Shown: positions 53,740-62,113 of the stretch, piece by piece
Position numbering within the stretch: the first letter of the stretch is position 1
Layout: every line of letters begins with the position of its first letter
DNA from: Amycolatopsis nigrescens CSC17Ta-90
GTDB lineage: Bacteria; Actinomycetota; Actinomycetes; Mycobacteriales; Pseudonocardiaceae
Direction of reading: 5' to 3'
NCBI RefSeq assembly: GCF_000384315.1
Contig: NZ_ARVW01000001.1
Coordinates: 5,828,157 to 5,892,156 of the forward strand
Length of the DNA: 64,000 bases
Notes under the pieces: generated by a model
Told to the model about the DNA's origin: nothing
Seen by the model: only the letters and a program-made list of their open reading frames with translations
Database searches by the model: none
Translations under genes and position numbers: made by a program

Positions 53740-54855
53740 TCACGCCGGTGGAACGAACGCGGGGAGTGCGGGCGGTTTATTGGTATCGGTTTCCGTCATG
53801 ATGGCCCACAATTGGTCGCGCATTAACTGGGACAGGGTGCCGTAGGCTTCGGTGCGTGGCTCGATCGAGATGAACAGCTCGTTGCTGATTCGGTCTGCTT
53901 CGATGACGAACCAGTCCACGAGTTCGGTCCAAGTATTTTCCCAGGTGGGCGGGCTGTTCGGGCCCTCTGCCTTGTATGACTTTCCCGCTTCATCTGTTTC
54001 TAGCTCGCCGACGATGATTGAGCTTATGGCTCCGGTGATGACACCGTAGGCTACGCGAGCAGCAACGCCGCCGGCCACCGGAACCGCGGAGAAGGCTGCG
54101 GTAAGGGCAAGCGAGACCATCACTTCCAGGATTCCGTCCCAAGACGTGTCGGCCGGTTCCGGATTGGCCTTCTGCTTGAATATTTCGACCATCTTGCGCA
54201 TGCGTTGCAGGATGAGATCCCTGGATCCGAGATAGGCGCCGCGATAACGCCCAAGCGTTTCGGCGAGGGCGAACATCTGATTCTCGTGACTCTCCGCGTA
54301 CCGTTTGACCTGGTCGTGGTAGGATTTTGCCGCTTCGTAACGAGGATCGTCTTGCTCGATGCCGGCCAGCAGGGCGTCCAAGTTCTTGGCGAAGGCCTCG
54401 TCAAAAGAGTAGTCGTGCTTGTAGAGGTGCGAATCCGCCGGTCTCTTCTTTCCTTCCGCTGAGCACAAGTAGGAATCCTTCAAGGCCGTGAAGCACTCTT
54501 CCATCGAGCCTCTCCAGCGGATCCCGGAAACTTCGTGTATGGCGTAGAACGCGTTCGAAGGATCAAAGCCCGTTATGACGGAGCGCAACTCCCATTCCAG
54601 CGACGTGTGGTTCATCTTCATATTTCCGGCGCTATGGATGACGGCGCCGAGTTCGTTCTCTGTTCTCTTTTTGATGGAGTCAAGTTCGAAGCCGCACTCG
54701 GCGCAGACGTAGCGCCGCGGGCCGCCGTGCCGCTCTGGATGCGCGAGGTAGTTGAGCCAGCGGGCGAACTCTTTGACCGTCTCCGCCACATCTTCGTCGA
54801 TGGGGCCATTGTCCCACTCCGCGCAAGGCTCGAACTCTTCCGGAGACCCGGCCAT
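53740..54855 (-). CDS. Hypothetical protein with CxxC motif and Gly-rich hydrophobic segment, partner of a WXG100-like gene
   Basis: 371 residues, not recognised as a family. Visible features: a CxxC pair (Cys51-Cys54 in YVCAECGFEL) that may bind zinc with other cysteines (Cys11, Cys121, Cys131), a long helical charged middle (about 150-230), and a Gly/Ala-rich hydrophobic stretch (VMVSLALTAAFSAVPVAGG to about 284) of the kind that inserts into membranes. No signal peptide. The preceding gene on the same strand encodes a WXG100-like protein and abuts it with no gap. Codon use is visibly less GC-rich than neighbours. A secreted effector or toxin-like protein of a type VII pathway is a reasonable but unproven idea. 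Confidence 0.75.
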   Translation of the reverse strand: MAGSPEEFEPCAEWDNGPIDEDVAETVKEFARWLNYLAHPERHGGPRRYVCAECGFELDSIKKRTENELGAVIHSAGNMKMNHTSLEWELRSVITGFDPSNAFYAIHEVSGIRWRGSMEECFTALKDSYLCSAEGKKRPADSHLYKHDYSFDEAFAKNLDALLAGIEQDDPRYEAAKSYHDQVKRYAESHENQMFALAETLGRYRGAYLGSRDLILQRMRKMVEIFKQKANPEPADTSWDGILEVMVSLALTAAFSAVPVAGGVAARVAYGVITGAISSIIVGELETDEAGKSYKAEGPNSPPTWENTWTELVDWFVIEADRISNELFISIEPRTEAYGTLSQLMRDQLWAIMTETDTNKPPALPAFVPPA

Positions 54856-55251
54856 TCAACGGCCCTCCTTGAGATTCTTCAGAATGTTGTTCATGGTGTC
54901 CGCAGCCGCGTCATCGGCGGACTTCACTCCATTCGCCAGGTTCATGAAGTAGTTGAGATAGGCGCCAAAAGAACTTCTGAACTCCGCTTTCTCGGCCGCT
55001 AATCGATCCAGCTCCGTGAGGAAAGCCTGGAGAAATGCCTTGCTGCCTTCCTGGACATTGCCGGCCTTGCCGCGCCCCCCTACCCAGTTGTCCAGGGCTC
55101 CCTGGGTAAAACCTCTGGTCATGGCGGCCTGCACCGCTGCTCTGGCGGCGGTGTAGGCATCGGATTGAGTTTTCCACTGCTCCAGCGTGTCCTTCGCGAG
55201 TGCGTCTGCCGCACTTCGAACGTCTTCCGGACGTATGTGAATATTGACCAT
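54856..55251 (-). CDS. WXG100-like small helical protein (putative type VII secretion partner)
   Basis: 131 residues. The sequence is almost all helical, with a W-x-G motif in ALDNWVGGRG between two amphipathic halves, as in WXG100/ESAT-6-type proteins, though it is about 30 residues longer than usual. The start at 55251 is preferred because GGGAGG lies about ten bases upstream; an ATG at 55260 has no spacing. It ends exactly where the 371-residue protein gene begins, so the two are one operon. No ESX core genes are in the window. Confidence 0.7.
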   Translation of the reverse strand: MVNIHIRPEDVRSAADALAKDTLEQWKTQSDAYTAARAAVQAAMTRGFTQGALDNWVGGRGKAGNVQEGSKAFLQAFLTELDRLAAEKAEFRSSFGAYLNYFMNLANGVKSADDAAADTMNNILKNLKEGR

Positions 55252-55443
55252 TGGTTCCATCCCTCCCGCCGATCGCGACAGGACAACCTTCCGGTCGCAT
55301 GATCGCGATGTCTCCAAGCGGCACCTCTCCCACGTCAGTGCCCGCAGAGCGGTTCATTCTGCCGAAAGGGCCTGCTCCGCATGGCCCAAAGGTGGAAGGT
55401 TGGTCATGCTGTTACCCGCGGTGGTCTTACCGTAACCGCACGC
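55252..55443. other. Intergenic stretch before the WXG100-like operon
   Basis: 192 bases that must hold the promoter of the minus-strand operon. No strong repeat or RNA fold was seen. Just to the right lies the degraded GH30 gene. Confidence 0.4.
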
Positions 55444-55928
55444 CTACTTACGGTGCTGGTGTGCCGGACTAGGTGAAAGGTGGCCGACATTTTCGCGGGC
55501 AGGGTGATCCGGGTGGCGCCTTGGCGGACGAACTTGGTCAGGCTTGGTCAGCGGCAGCACGTCCGCCAGGTCGTGCGCGATGGAGAACCGGGCCAGGCCA
55601 GGGTCGGTCTGCCCGGCGGGCAGGTCGTTGTAGGAGTAGCTGAACCTGGGCAGGTCCGAGGCGCCCATCGGGTTGCGGATGAAGGAGAGCCCGATCCCGG
55701 TGACCGGGTCGAACAGCTTGCGCATGGTGTCGTCGCGGGTGCCATCGGAAAGCGCGCCGCTTGGAGTTCATCAGCCAGGCGTCGGTGAACGAGGCTCCGG
55801 CGCCTTCGAACTGTTGGTACGTCCGGCTTTCGTCCACCGTGATGGTTTGCCCGCCGGGCCGATGCCGTGGTCACCAGCAGGGCCGCGGGCAGCTCCGGAA
55901 AGGGCGGGTTGCCCACCGTGGTGCGCAA
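55444..55928 (-). pseudogene. Degraded glycoside hydrolase family 30 gene
   Basis: Fragments of a GH30 (glucosylceramidase/xylanase-like) enzyme lie in different frames: DESRTYQQFEGAGASFTDAWLMNS in one, then MRKLFDPVTGIGLSFIRNP with ASDLPRFSYSYNDL and FSIAHDLADVLPLTK in another. After LPLTK the expected 300-odd residues are missing, and a third frame reads LTKFVRQGATRI, which resembles the C-terminal GH30 region. Two copies of TGACCAAG, two bases apart, mark the junction. The gene has thus suffered at least one frameshift and one large internal deletion and cannot make an active enzyme. Confidence 0.75.
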
Positions 55929-55953
55929 CCCGCCCGGAACTCAGGTTTTCAGG

Positions 55954-56838
55954 TCAGTTGGTGACCCGTACGTAGTCGATCACCAGCTGCTGCGGGAAGG
56001 TCGTGCTGCCATCCGGGTCGCCGGGCCAGTAGCCGCCGACGGCGAGGTTCAGGATCAGGAAGAACGGATGGTCGAAGACCCAGCGGTTGCCGTTGAGATC
56101 GGCCGGGGTCCGCCGCTGGTAGACGTTTCCGTCCACCGACCAGGTAATGGAGTCGGGGGCCCAGTCCACGGCGAAGGTGTGGAAACCGTCGGCGAACCGC
56201 GGCCCGTTGTAGGCAGCGCCGATGCCGCCGGAACCGGAGTAGCCGGGGCCGTGCAGGGTGCCGTGCACGGTGTTGGGCTCGCGGCCGATGTTCTCCATGA
56301 TGTCCAGCTCGCCGCAGGTCGGCCAGCCGGCACTGCCGATGTCGTTGCCCAGCATCCAGAAGGCGGGCCAGATGCCCTGGCCGTGGGACATCTTGATCCT
56401 GGCCTCGAAGTGCCCGTAGGTCTGGGTGAACTTGCCGGCGGTGTTCAGCCGGGCCGAGGTGTACTCGCACCTGCCGTACCAGCAGTTGTAGTTCGCCGGG
56501 TTCTCCTTGCGGGCGGTGATGACCAGGTTCCCCTGCCCGTCCATCGCGGCGTTGTTGGTGCTGTTCGTGTAGTACTGCCGCTCGTGGTTGTTGACGTTGT
56601 CGCCGGTTTCCAGCTGCCACTTGCCGCCGTCCACCGCGGAGCCCGCCGGCCCGTTGAACTCGTCGGCGAAGGTGGTGGCGGCGATATCGGGACTGGAGCC
56701 GGTGGTGCTGCCGGCGGGGGTGGCGGCCAGCAGCGTCCCTGCGGCCGCGGTCAGCGCGACCACGGCCAAGGTGAGGCCGGTGCGCAGCCGTCGTTTCGTG
56801 AGATTCGCGGACGTCTTCGTTGACGTCGGATTTGACAT
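55954..56838 (-). CDS. Secreted glycoside hydrolase family 16 (beta-1,3-glucanase/laminarinase-like)
   Basis: 294 residues. The signal region is RRLRTGLTLAVVALTAAAGTLLAATPAG. The GH16 catalytic motif is GELDIMENIG with Glu177, Asp179 and Glu182, preceded by GHFEARIKMSHGQGIWPAFWML and followed by FHTFAVDWAPDSITWSVDG. The enzyme should hydrolyse internal bonds of beta-glucans outside the cell. The ATG at 56838 is chosen for its GAGAGG upstream; a GTG three codons earlier is possible. A palindromic site lies 62 bases upstream. Confidence 0.93.
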   Translation of the reverse strand: MSNPTSTKTSANLTKRRLRTGLTLAVVALTAAAGTLLAATPAGSTTGSSPDIAATTFADEFNGPAGSAVDGGKWQLETGDNVNNHERQYYTNSTNNAAMDGQGNLVITARKENPANYNCWYGRCEYTSARLNTAGKFTQTYGHFEARIKMSHGQGIWPAFWMLGNDIGSAGWPTCGELDIMENIGREPNTVHGTLHGPGYSGSGGIGAAYNGPRFADGFHTFAVDWAPDSITWSVDGNVYQRRTPADLNGNRWVFDHPFFLILNLAVGGYWPGDPDGSTTFPQQLVIDYVRVTN

Positions 56839-56899
56839 CACTGTCACCTCTCATGCGCAGGACCCGGGCGCCGATGCCCGGGGAATACCCAAAAGATCC

Positions 56900-56920
56900 T
56901 TTGTTGCGCGCGACAACAAA
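56900..56920. promoter_or_regulatory. Candidate sugar-repressor operator upstream of the GH16 gene
   Basis: TTTGTTG-N7-CAACAAA is a perfect 7-base inverted repeat, extended outward by GATCC and GGATC with one base out of register. The core resembles xylose-repressor type (ROK family) operators. No regulator gene is adjacent, so the binding protein would be encoded elsewhere. Confidence 0.5.
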
Positions 56921-57083
56921 AGGATCGCATGGACTGGACCAATTGGACAAGGGGTGATTGTGCGGCGGGCGTCCGGTCGTACGCGGGGAGTGAGCGCTGT
57001 GGCGATGCACTCCGCTGCTTGCGCGACGGCGGGCGGTTCAGCGAGTCTGCTTCCAGCGCACCAGGCGCGAACGAGGAGGGTCT

Positions 57084-57962
57084 GTGACCGGGACCGGGTT
57101 CTTTACTTCGGTGGAAGATGTCTCCGCGCGGCTGGCCGAGACCGGCTATTTGGCATCCACCGCGGTGGCCACCACCGTGTTCCTTGCCGACCAGCTCGGC
57201 AAGCCGCTGTTGGTGGAGGGACCGGCCGGGGTCGGCAAGACCGAGCTGGCCAGGGCCGTCGCGCAGGCCGGTGGCGCCGCGCTGGTGCGGTTGCAGTGCT
57301 ACGAGGGCGTCGACGAGGCGCGGGCGCTGTACGAGTGGAACCACGCCAAGCAGCTGCTGCGGATCACCGCCGGCCGGGACGAGGGCTGGGAGCAGGCGCG
57401 CACCGACATCTTCAGCGAGGAGTTCCTGCTCGCCAGGCCGCTGTTGACCGCGATCCGCAACACCGAGCCGACCGTGCTGCTGATCGACGAGACGGACAAG
57501 GCCGACGTCGAGGTGGAGGGGCTGCTGCTCGAGGTGCTCGGCGACTTCCAGGTCACCGTGCCAGAACTGGGCACCATCGCGGCCACCCGGCGGCCGTTCG
57601 CGGTGCTGACCTCCAACGCCACCCGCGAGCTGTCCGAAGCGCTGCGGCGGCGCTGCCTGTTCCTGCACATCGACTTCCCGGACGCGGAGCTGGAACAGCG
57701 CATCGTCCGGCTCAAGGTGCCCTCGATCGATGAGGCACTGGCCACTTCGCTGGTCCGGGTGATCAACGCGCTGCGCGCGATGGAGCTGCGCAAGTCGCCT
57801 TCGGTGGCCGAGACCATCGACTGGGCGCGCACGCTGCTCGCACTGGGCGCGGACACCCTGGACGAGAACGTGGTGCGCGACAGCCTCGGCGTGATCCTCA
57901 AGCATCAGGACGATGTGGCCAAGGCCGGCACCGAGCTGCGACTGGGGCAGGTGCTGGGGTGA
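57084..57962 (+). CDS. MoxR family AAA+ ATPase
   Basis: 292 residues. Walker A is LLVEGPAGVGKTELARA, Walker B is VLLIDETDKADVE, and sensor I is VLTSNATRELSEALRRRCLFLHIDFP. MoxR ATPases act as chaperones that activate or load cofactors into partner proteins with von Willebrand A domains. The GTG has GAGGAGGG upstream. It overlaps the VWA gene by four bases (GTGA), the usual MoxR-VWA pair. Confidence 0.93.
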   Translation: MTGTGFFTSVEDVSARLAETGYLASTAVATTVFLADQLGKPLLVEGPAGVGKTELARAVAQAGGAALVRLQCYEGVDEARALYEWNHAKQLLRITAGRDEGWEQARTDIFSEEFLLARPLLTAIRNTEPTVLLIDETDKADVEVEGLLLEVLGDFQVTVPELGTIAATRRPFAVLTSNATRELSEALRRRCLFLHIDFPDAELEQRIVRLKVPSIDEALATSLVRVINALRAMELRKSPSVAETIDWARTLLALGADTLDENVVRDSLGVILKHQDDVAKAGTELRLGQVLG

Positions 57963-59326
57963 ACGCGCTGGCCGGCCTGCCGGAGCGGCTGGTCGAGTTC
58001 GTCGAGGCGCTGCGCGAGCAGGGCATCCAGGCCGGGCCGAGCGAGACCGTGGACGCCGCGGCGGCGCTGGAGGTCCTCGGGCTGGCAGACCGGGAGCGGG
58101 TCCGCGAAGGGCTGGCCGCGGCGCTGGTTCGGCGCGGCGGCCAGCGTTCGGTCTTCGACGCGGCCTTCGACCTCTACTTCCCGCTGGGCGTCGGCGCGAC
58201 CGAACGGGCCCGCGAGTCCGGCATCGACCTGGAGCCACTCCGTGACGAGCTGGCCGACGCGCTGGCCGCGAACGACGAGCAGGCGATGACGCAGCTGGCC
58301 GGGCTGGCCGTGGAATCGCTCGGCGGCTACGGACCCGGCTCTGGGGCTGGCAGCGGCTGGTCGGCGCACCAGACCCTGGACCGGCTGCAGCCGCGGACCC
58401 TGCTGGTCCGGGTGCTGGCCGCGATCAGGGCGGGGGCGGGCGAGGCCGGGTTCACCGAACGGCTCGAACGGCCGGAGATCCGGCGCCGCATCGACCGGTT
58501 CGCCGGCCTGGTCCGGACCGAGGCGCGCCGTCGCTCCGCCGAACTGCGCGGGCGCGAGCAGGTCGCCCGGCACGCCATCGCGCCCGCCGCGGACCGGGTG
58601 GACTTCCTGCTCGCCAGCCGGGCTCAGCTCGCCGAGCTCCGCCGCGCGATCCAGCCGCTCTCCCGGCGCCTGGCTACCCGGCTCGCCGCCAGGCGCCGGC
58701 GGAACACCCGCGGCCGGATCGACCTGCGCCGCACCCTGCGGCGCTCGCTGTCCACCGGCGGTGTGCCGCTGCGGCCCGCCTACCGCAACCCGCGGCCGGG
58801 GCGGCCGGAAATCGTGCTGATCTGCGACCTGTCCGGTTCGGTTGCCGGGTTCGCGAACTTCACCATGTTGCTGGTGCAGGCGTTGCGGGACCAGTTCAGC
58901 AAGATCAGGGTGTTCGCGTTCATCGACACCACCGACGAGATCACCAGGCTGGTCACCAACGGCGAGGCCGACCCGGAACGGCTGGGCGAGCGCATTCTGG
59001 CCGAGGCCGAGGTCACCACCTGGGACGGGCACAGCGACTACGGCCACGCGCTGGGCGAGTTCGCCGCGCGCTACCCGGACGCGGTCGGCCCCCGCACGTC
59101 AGTGCTCATCCTCGGGGACGCCCGCACCAACGGCGGCGACCCGAACCTGGCCGCGCTGCGCCGGATCGTCGCCCCGGCCAAGCATGCGTACTGGCTCAAC
59201 CCGGAACGCACCGCACTCTGGTCGACCGGCGACTCGGCGGCGCAGGCGTATGCGGAGCTGATCGAGATGCACGAATGCCGCAACGTCGACCAGCTCAGCC
59301 GACTCGTCACCCGGCTACTGCCCTAG
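57959..59326 (+). CDS. VWA domain protein (CoxE-like), MoxR partner
   Basis: 455 residues. The N-terminal 260 residues are Arg/Ala-rich helical, and the C-terminal VWA domain contains the metal-ion site IVLICDLSGSVAGF (D-x-S-x-S), with further strands KIRVFAFIDTTDEI, WDGHSDYGHAL and TSVLILGDARTNG. The CoxE-like family works with a MoxR ATPase in assembly of metalloenzymes such as CO dehydrogenases in some organisms; no such target is visible here. Ends before a strong hairpin. Confidence 0.9.
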   Translation: MNALAGLPERLVEFVEALREQGIQAGPSETVDAAAALEVLGLADRERVREGLAAALVRRGGQRSVFDAAFDLYFPLGVGATERARESGIDLEPLRDELADALAANDEQAMTQLAGLAVESLGGYGPGSGAGSGWSAHQTLDRLQPRTLLVRVLAAIRAGAGEAGFTERLERPEIRRRIDRFAGLVRTEARRRSAELRGREQVARHAIAPAADRVDFLLASRAQLAELRRAIQPLSRRLATRLAARRRRNTRGRIDLRRTLRRSLSTGGVPLRPAYRNPRPGRPEIVLICDLSGSVAGFANFTMLLVQALRDQFSKIRVFAFIDTTDEITRLVTNGEADPERLGERILAEAEVTTWDGHSDYGHALGEFAARYPDAVGPRTSVLILGDARTNGGDPNLAALRRIVAPAKHAYWLNPERTALWSTGDSAAQAYAELIEMHECRNVDQLSRLVTRLLP

Positions 59327-59330
59327 CGGT

Positions 59331-59372
59331 CGTGAGTGGAAAGTGTTGCCAGAGCAACACTTTCCACTCACG
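59331..59372. terminator. Perfect 19-base hairpin between convergent genes
   Basis: Arms 59331-59349 and 59354-59372 are perfectly complementary over 19 bases with a 4-base loop. It lies between the VWA gene (+) and the DEAD-box helicase gene (-). It begins with CGTGAGTGGAAA, the same outer sequence as the hairpin at 3679-3716. Confidence 0.85.
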
Positions 59373-59376
59373 AGGC

Positions 59377-60882
59377 TTAGCGACCGGCGCGGGGCTGCCG
59401 CTTCGCGCGGGTGCCGGCGGAGAAGGCGGCGGCGCTCGAACGGCGGGCCGGTGCGGCGTCGGTCTGGCCGCGCCGCTGGCCGGAGGCCGAGCGCTGCCGC
59501 TGGGCCGAAACCGCCGAGGAGTCCTTGACCCTTGGCTTGGCGCGGCCGTTTCCGCCGCGGCCGGCGCGCTGCTGACCCGACTTGTTCCGGTCACCTTCGT
59601 TGCGCCGGTTGCCTTCGCCGCGACGCGACGGTGCCGCCGTCGCCGTGACGGCCGGTTTCGCGGGCGGAGCGACGAAGGAACGTTCGCCCGGCGCGATCTT
59701 CGTCAGCAGCTCGTGCCCCGGCGCGACCCTGGTGGTGGTGGGCTTGATGCCGGCCTTGCGGGTGAGGTCGCGGACGTCGGCCAGTTGGTCGTCGGTCATC
59801 AGCGTGACCACGGTGCCTTCCGCGCCGGCCCTGGCCGTGCGGCCGGACCGGTGCAGATAAGCCTTGTGCTCCACCGGCGGGTCCGCGTGCACCACCACGG
59901 TCACGTCGTCTACGTGAATGCCGCGCGCCGCGATGTCGGTCGCGACCAGGGTGGACGCGGTGCCGTCGGAGAAGGCGCGCAGGTTGCGGTCACGCGCGTT
60001 CTGGCCGAGGTTGCCGTGCAGCTCCACCGCCGGGATGCCGGCCGCGACCAGCTGCTTGGCCAGGCTTTTCGCCCGGTACTTGGTGCGGGTGAACACCACG
60101 GTCCGGCCCGGCGCGGCGGCCAGGTCCACCAGCACCGGCAGCCGGTTCTCCGGGTGTACGTGCAGAACGTGGTGCGACATGGTGGAAACCGGGGACTGCA
60201 CGGAATCCACGCTGTGCGTGACCGGGTTGCTGAGGAACTGGCGGACCAGCACATCGACCCCGGCGTCCAGGGTGGCCGAGAACAGCAGCCGCTGGCCGTC
60301 CTTCGGGGTCAGCGCGAGCAGCCGGCGGACCACCGGCAGGAAGCCGAGATCGGCCATGTGGTCCGCCTCGTCGAGCACGGTCACCTCGACCGCGTCCAGT
60401 TTGGCGTGCCCGGTCTGCACGTGGTCGGTGAGCCGGCCGGGGCAGGCGACCAGGATGTCCACCCCGGCGCGCAGTGCGGCGATCTGCGGGTTGGGGCTGA
60501 CCCCGCCGAAGATCGTCTGCGTTTTCAGCGAAAGGGTGGCGGCGAGCGGCGCGATGGCCGCGTCGATCTGGTTGGCCAGCTCGCGCGTCGGCGCCAGGAT
60601 CAGCGCGCGCGGGCGTCCCGGCTTGCGCTTGCCGGGTTTCGCGGCGAGCCGGGCCAGTACCGGCAGTACGAAGGCGTAGGTCTTGCCGGAGCCGGTGCGG
60701 CCGCGGCCGAGCACGTCGACGCCGGCCAGCGAGTGGGGCAGGGTCGCGGTCTGGATCGGGAACGGGGCGTCGATGCCCTGCCGCGCCAGCGCGGCGACCA
60801 GAGGAGCGGGTACCCCGAGCTCGGCGAAGCCGGCCGAAGTGGACGTGGTACTGGGACGGCGAACCGTCACGGGCATCTCCAT
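59377..60882 (-). CDS. DEAD/DEAH box RNA helicase with basic C-terminal tail
   Basis: 501 residues. Motifs in order: Q-motif region GIDAPFPIQTATLP, motif I GRTGSGKT, Ia PTRELANQ, II VLDEADHM (DEAD), III FSATLD, V VATDIAARGIH and VI HRSGRTAR. After about residue 400 the protein is rich in Arg, Gly, Ser and Gln, a typical RNA-binding tail. Role: RNA remodelling such as ribosome assembly or cold-related mRNA unwinding. It is convergent with the VWA gene. Confidence 0.95.
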   Translation of the reverse strand: MEMPVTVRRPSTTSTSAGFAELGVPAPLVAALARQGIDAPFPIQTATLPHSLAGVDVLGRGRTGSGKTYAFVLPVLARLAAKPGKRKPGRPRALILAPTRELANQIDAAIAPLAATLSLKTQTIFGGVSPNPQIAALRAGVDILVACPGRLTDHVQTGHAKLDAVEVTVLDEADHMADLGFLPVVRRLLALTPKDGQRLLFSATLDAGVDVLVRQFLSNPVTHSVDSVQSPVSTMSHHVLHVHPENRLPVLVDLAAAPGRTVVFTRTKYRAKSLAKQLVAAGIPAVELHGNLGQNARDRNLRAFSDGTASTLVATDIAARGIHVDDVTVVVHADPPVEHKAYLHRSGRTARAGAEGTVVTLMTDDQLADVRDLTRKAGIKPTTTRVAPGHELLTKIAPGERSFVAPPAKPAVTATAAPSRRGEGNRRNEGDRNKSGQQRAGRGGNGRAKPRVKDSSAVSAQRQRSASGQRRGQTDAAPARRSSAAAFSAGTRAKRQPRAGR

Positions 60883-61052
60883 ACGTGGAAGGGTCGTCCT
60901 GCCCGGCGCGGCCCAATCGGCCGCGGCGCGTGGGTGGTCGACGTGAAGGCGGCCCGAGGCAGAACGGGGCGGACCGCACCGGTGATCTTACGTCATGCCG
61001 GGCCAGGGAGAATCGGGCGGGCACGCCGGGGGATCGGCTACCGTGGCGGCCG

Positions 61053-61442
61053 ATGGAGCGAAAAGGTGCGGGCAGGTTCGCGACCTGGGTGCTGTTTTGT
61101 GCGCTCGGGCTGGGGATCGTCGCCATGCACCACGTCGGTTCGGAGCCCGGTGCCGGGCACCACGAAATGGCCGCCGGGACGGTTGTGTCCTTGGCCACAG
61201 CCGGTTCGCACGCCGGTCCCGGCCACAGCACGGACCACCACGGCCCGCACGAGCTGTTCCATTCCTGCCTCGCGATCCTGCTCGGCCTGATCGCGCTGGC
61301 GCTGCTCCGCCTGCTGCGAAACGCGACGGGCGAAACCTGTGCGCCGGTGCGGCGGAAGCGGCCGTCCCGCGGTTTCGCCAGGGCACCGCCGTTCCGGGCC
61401 GGACGCGACTTCCTGCACCTCGCCTGCGTGCTGCGGCTCTGA
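61053..61442 (+). CDS. DUF6153-like His-rich membrane protein
   Basis: 129 residues. Two membrane helices (FATWVLFCALGLGIVAMHHV and LFHSCLAILLGLIALALLRLL) flank a His-rich external loop (GHHEM; GPGHSTDHHGPHELFH). The C-terminus is basic and cytoplasmic. Proteins of this shape are found next to DUF305 lipoproteins in actinobacteria. The His cluster suggests binding of a transition metal such as copper (inference). The ATG at 61053 is chosen because the membrane domain begins soon after it. Confidence 0.7.
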   Translation: MERKGAGRFATWVLFCALGLGIVAMHHVGSEPGAGHHEMAAGTVVSLATAGSHAGPGHSTDHHGPHELFHSCLAILLGLIALALLRLLRNATGETCAPVRRKRPSRGFARAPPFRAGRDFLHLACVLRL

Positions 61443-61512
61443 TCGGCCCGCCGTGCCCTCGGCACGGCCACCGACGAACCGCGAATGACCATACGCAGTG
61501 AGGAATTCTTCG

Positions 61513-62049
61513 TTGAAAAGGACATTGATCGTTTTTGTGCTGTCCGCCTTGGCGCTGACCGGTTGTGGCGGCGAGGAAGCGCCGCCCGCGGCGAACCAGG
61601 CGGACATCGGCTTCGCGCAGCAGATGGTCCCGCACCACCGGCAGGCGGTGGAGATGGCGGAGCTGGTGCCGGAACGGACCGGTGACCAGCCGGTGCGCGA
61701 GCTGGCGCAGCGGATCCGGCAGGCGCAGGAACCGGAGATCCGGCAGCTGGAGGACTGGCTGCGCGAGTGGGGCGCACCGGCGCGGATGGAGCACGGTGAG
61801 GCGGGTCATGCCGGCATGCCGGGCATGATGCCGGCGGACGAAATGGACCGGCTGAAATCCAGCAGGGACGCCGAGTTCGACCGCGGCTGGCTGACCATGA
61901 TGGTGCGGCACCACGAGGGTGCGATCGACATGGCCACCGCCGAACTGCGCGACGGCTCGCACGCGGGCGCCAAGGAGCTCGCCCAGCGGGTGATCGACGC
62001 CCAGCGCGCCGAGATCACCACCATGCGCTCCCTGCTCGGCAGCGGCTGA
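61513..62049 (+). CDS. DUF305 domain lipoprotein
   Basis: 178 residues. A signal peptide ends in the lipobox LALTGCGG, so the mature protein is lipid-anchored. The DUF305 domain is a ferritin-like helix bundle with two HH motifs, MVPHHRQAVEMAE and MMVRHHEGAIDMA, plus a Met/His-rich loop (HGEAGHAGMPGMM) that could bind copper. The TTG at 61513 is preferred because AGGA lies about eight bases before it; a GTG at 61498 has no ribosome site. Its neighbours are a His-rich membrane protein and a P1B ATPase homologue. Confidence 0.82.
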   Translation: MKRTLIVFVLSALALTGCGGEEAPPAANQADIGFAQQMVPHHRQAVEMAELVPERTGDQPVRELAQRIRQAQEPEIRQLEDWLREWGAPARMEHGEAGHAGMPGMMPADEMDRLKSSRDAEFDRGWLTMMVRHHEGAIDMATAELRDGSHAGAKELAQRVIDAQRAEITTMRSLLGSG

Positions 62050-62055
62050 CCGATT

Positions 62056-62109
62056 GTCCGTGAAGGGCCCCTTGCCTACTTTGAAGGTAGGCAAGGGCCC
62101 TTCACGGAC
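62056..62109. terminator. Long hairpin between convergent genes
   Basis: Arms 62056-62079 and 62087-62109 pair over 23 bases with one bulged C around a 7-base loop, between the DUF305 gene (+) and the P1B ATPase homologue gene (-). It shares GTGAAGGG with the hairpin at 49318-49365. Confidence 0.85.
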
Positions 62110-62113
62110 TTGT

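Noticed and set aside
53705..55953. Integrated mobile element with attachment sites at tRNA-Val
   Set aside because: No integrase gene and no second copy of the tRNA 3' end was seen, so only AT-richer, possibly acquired genes are claimed.
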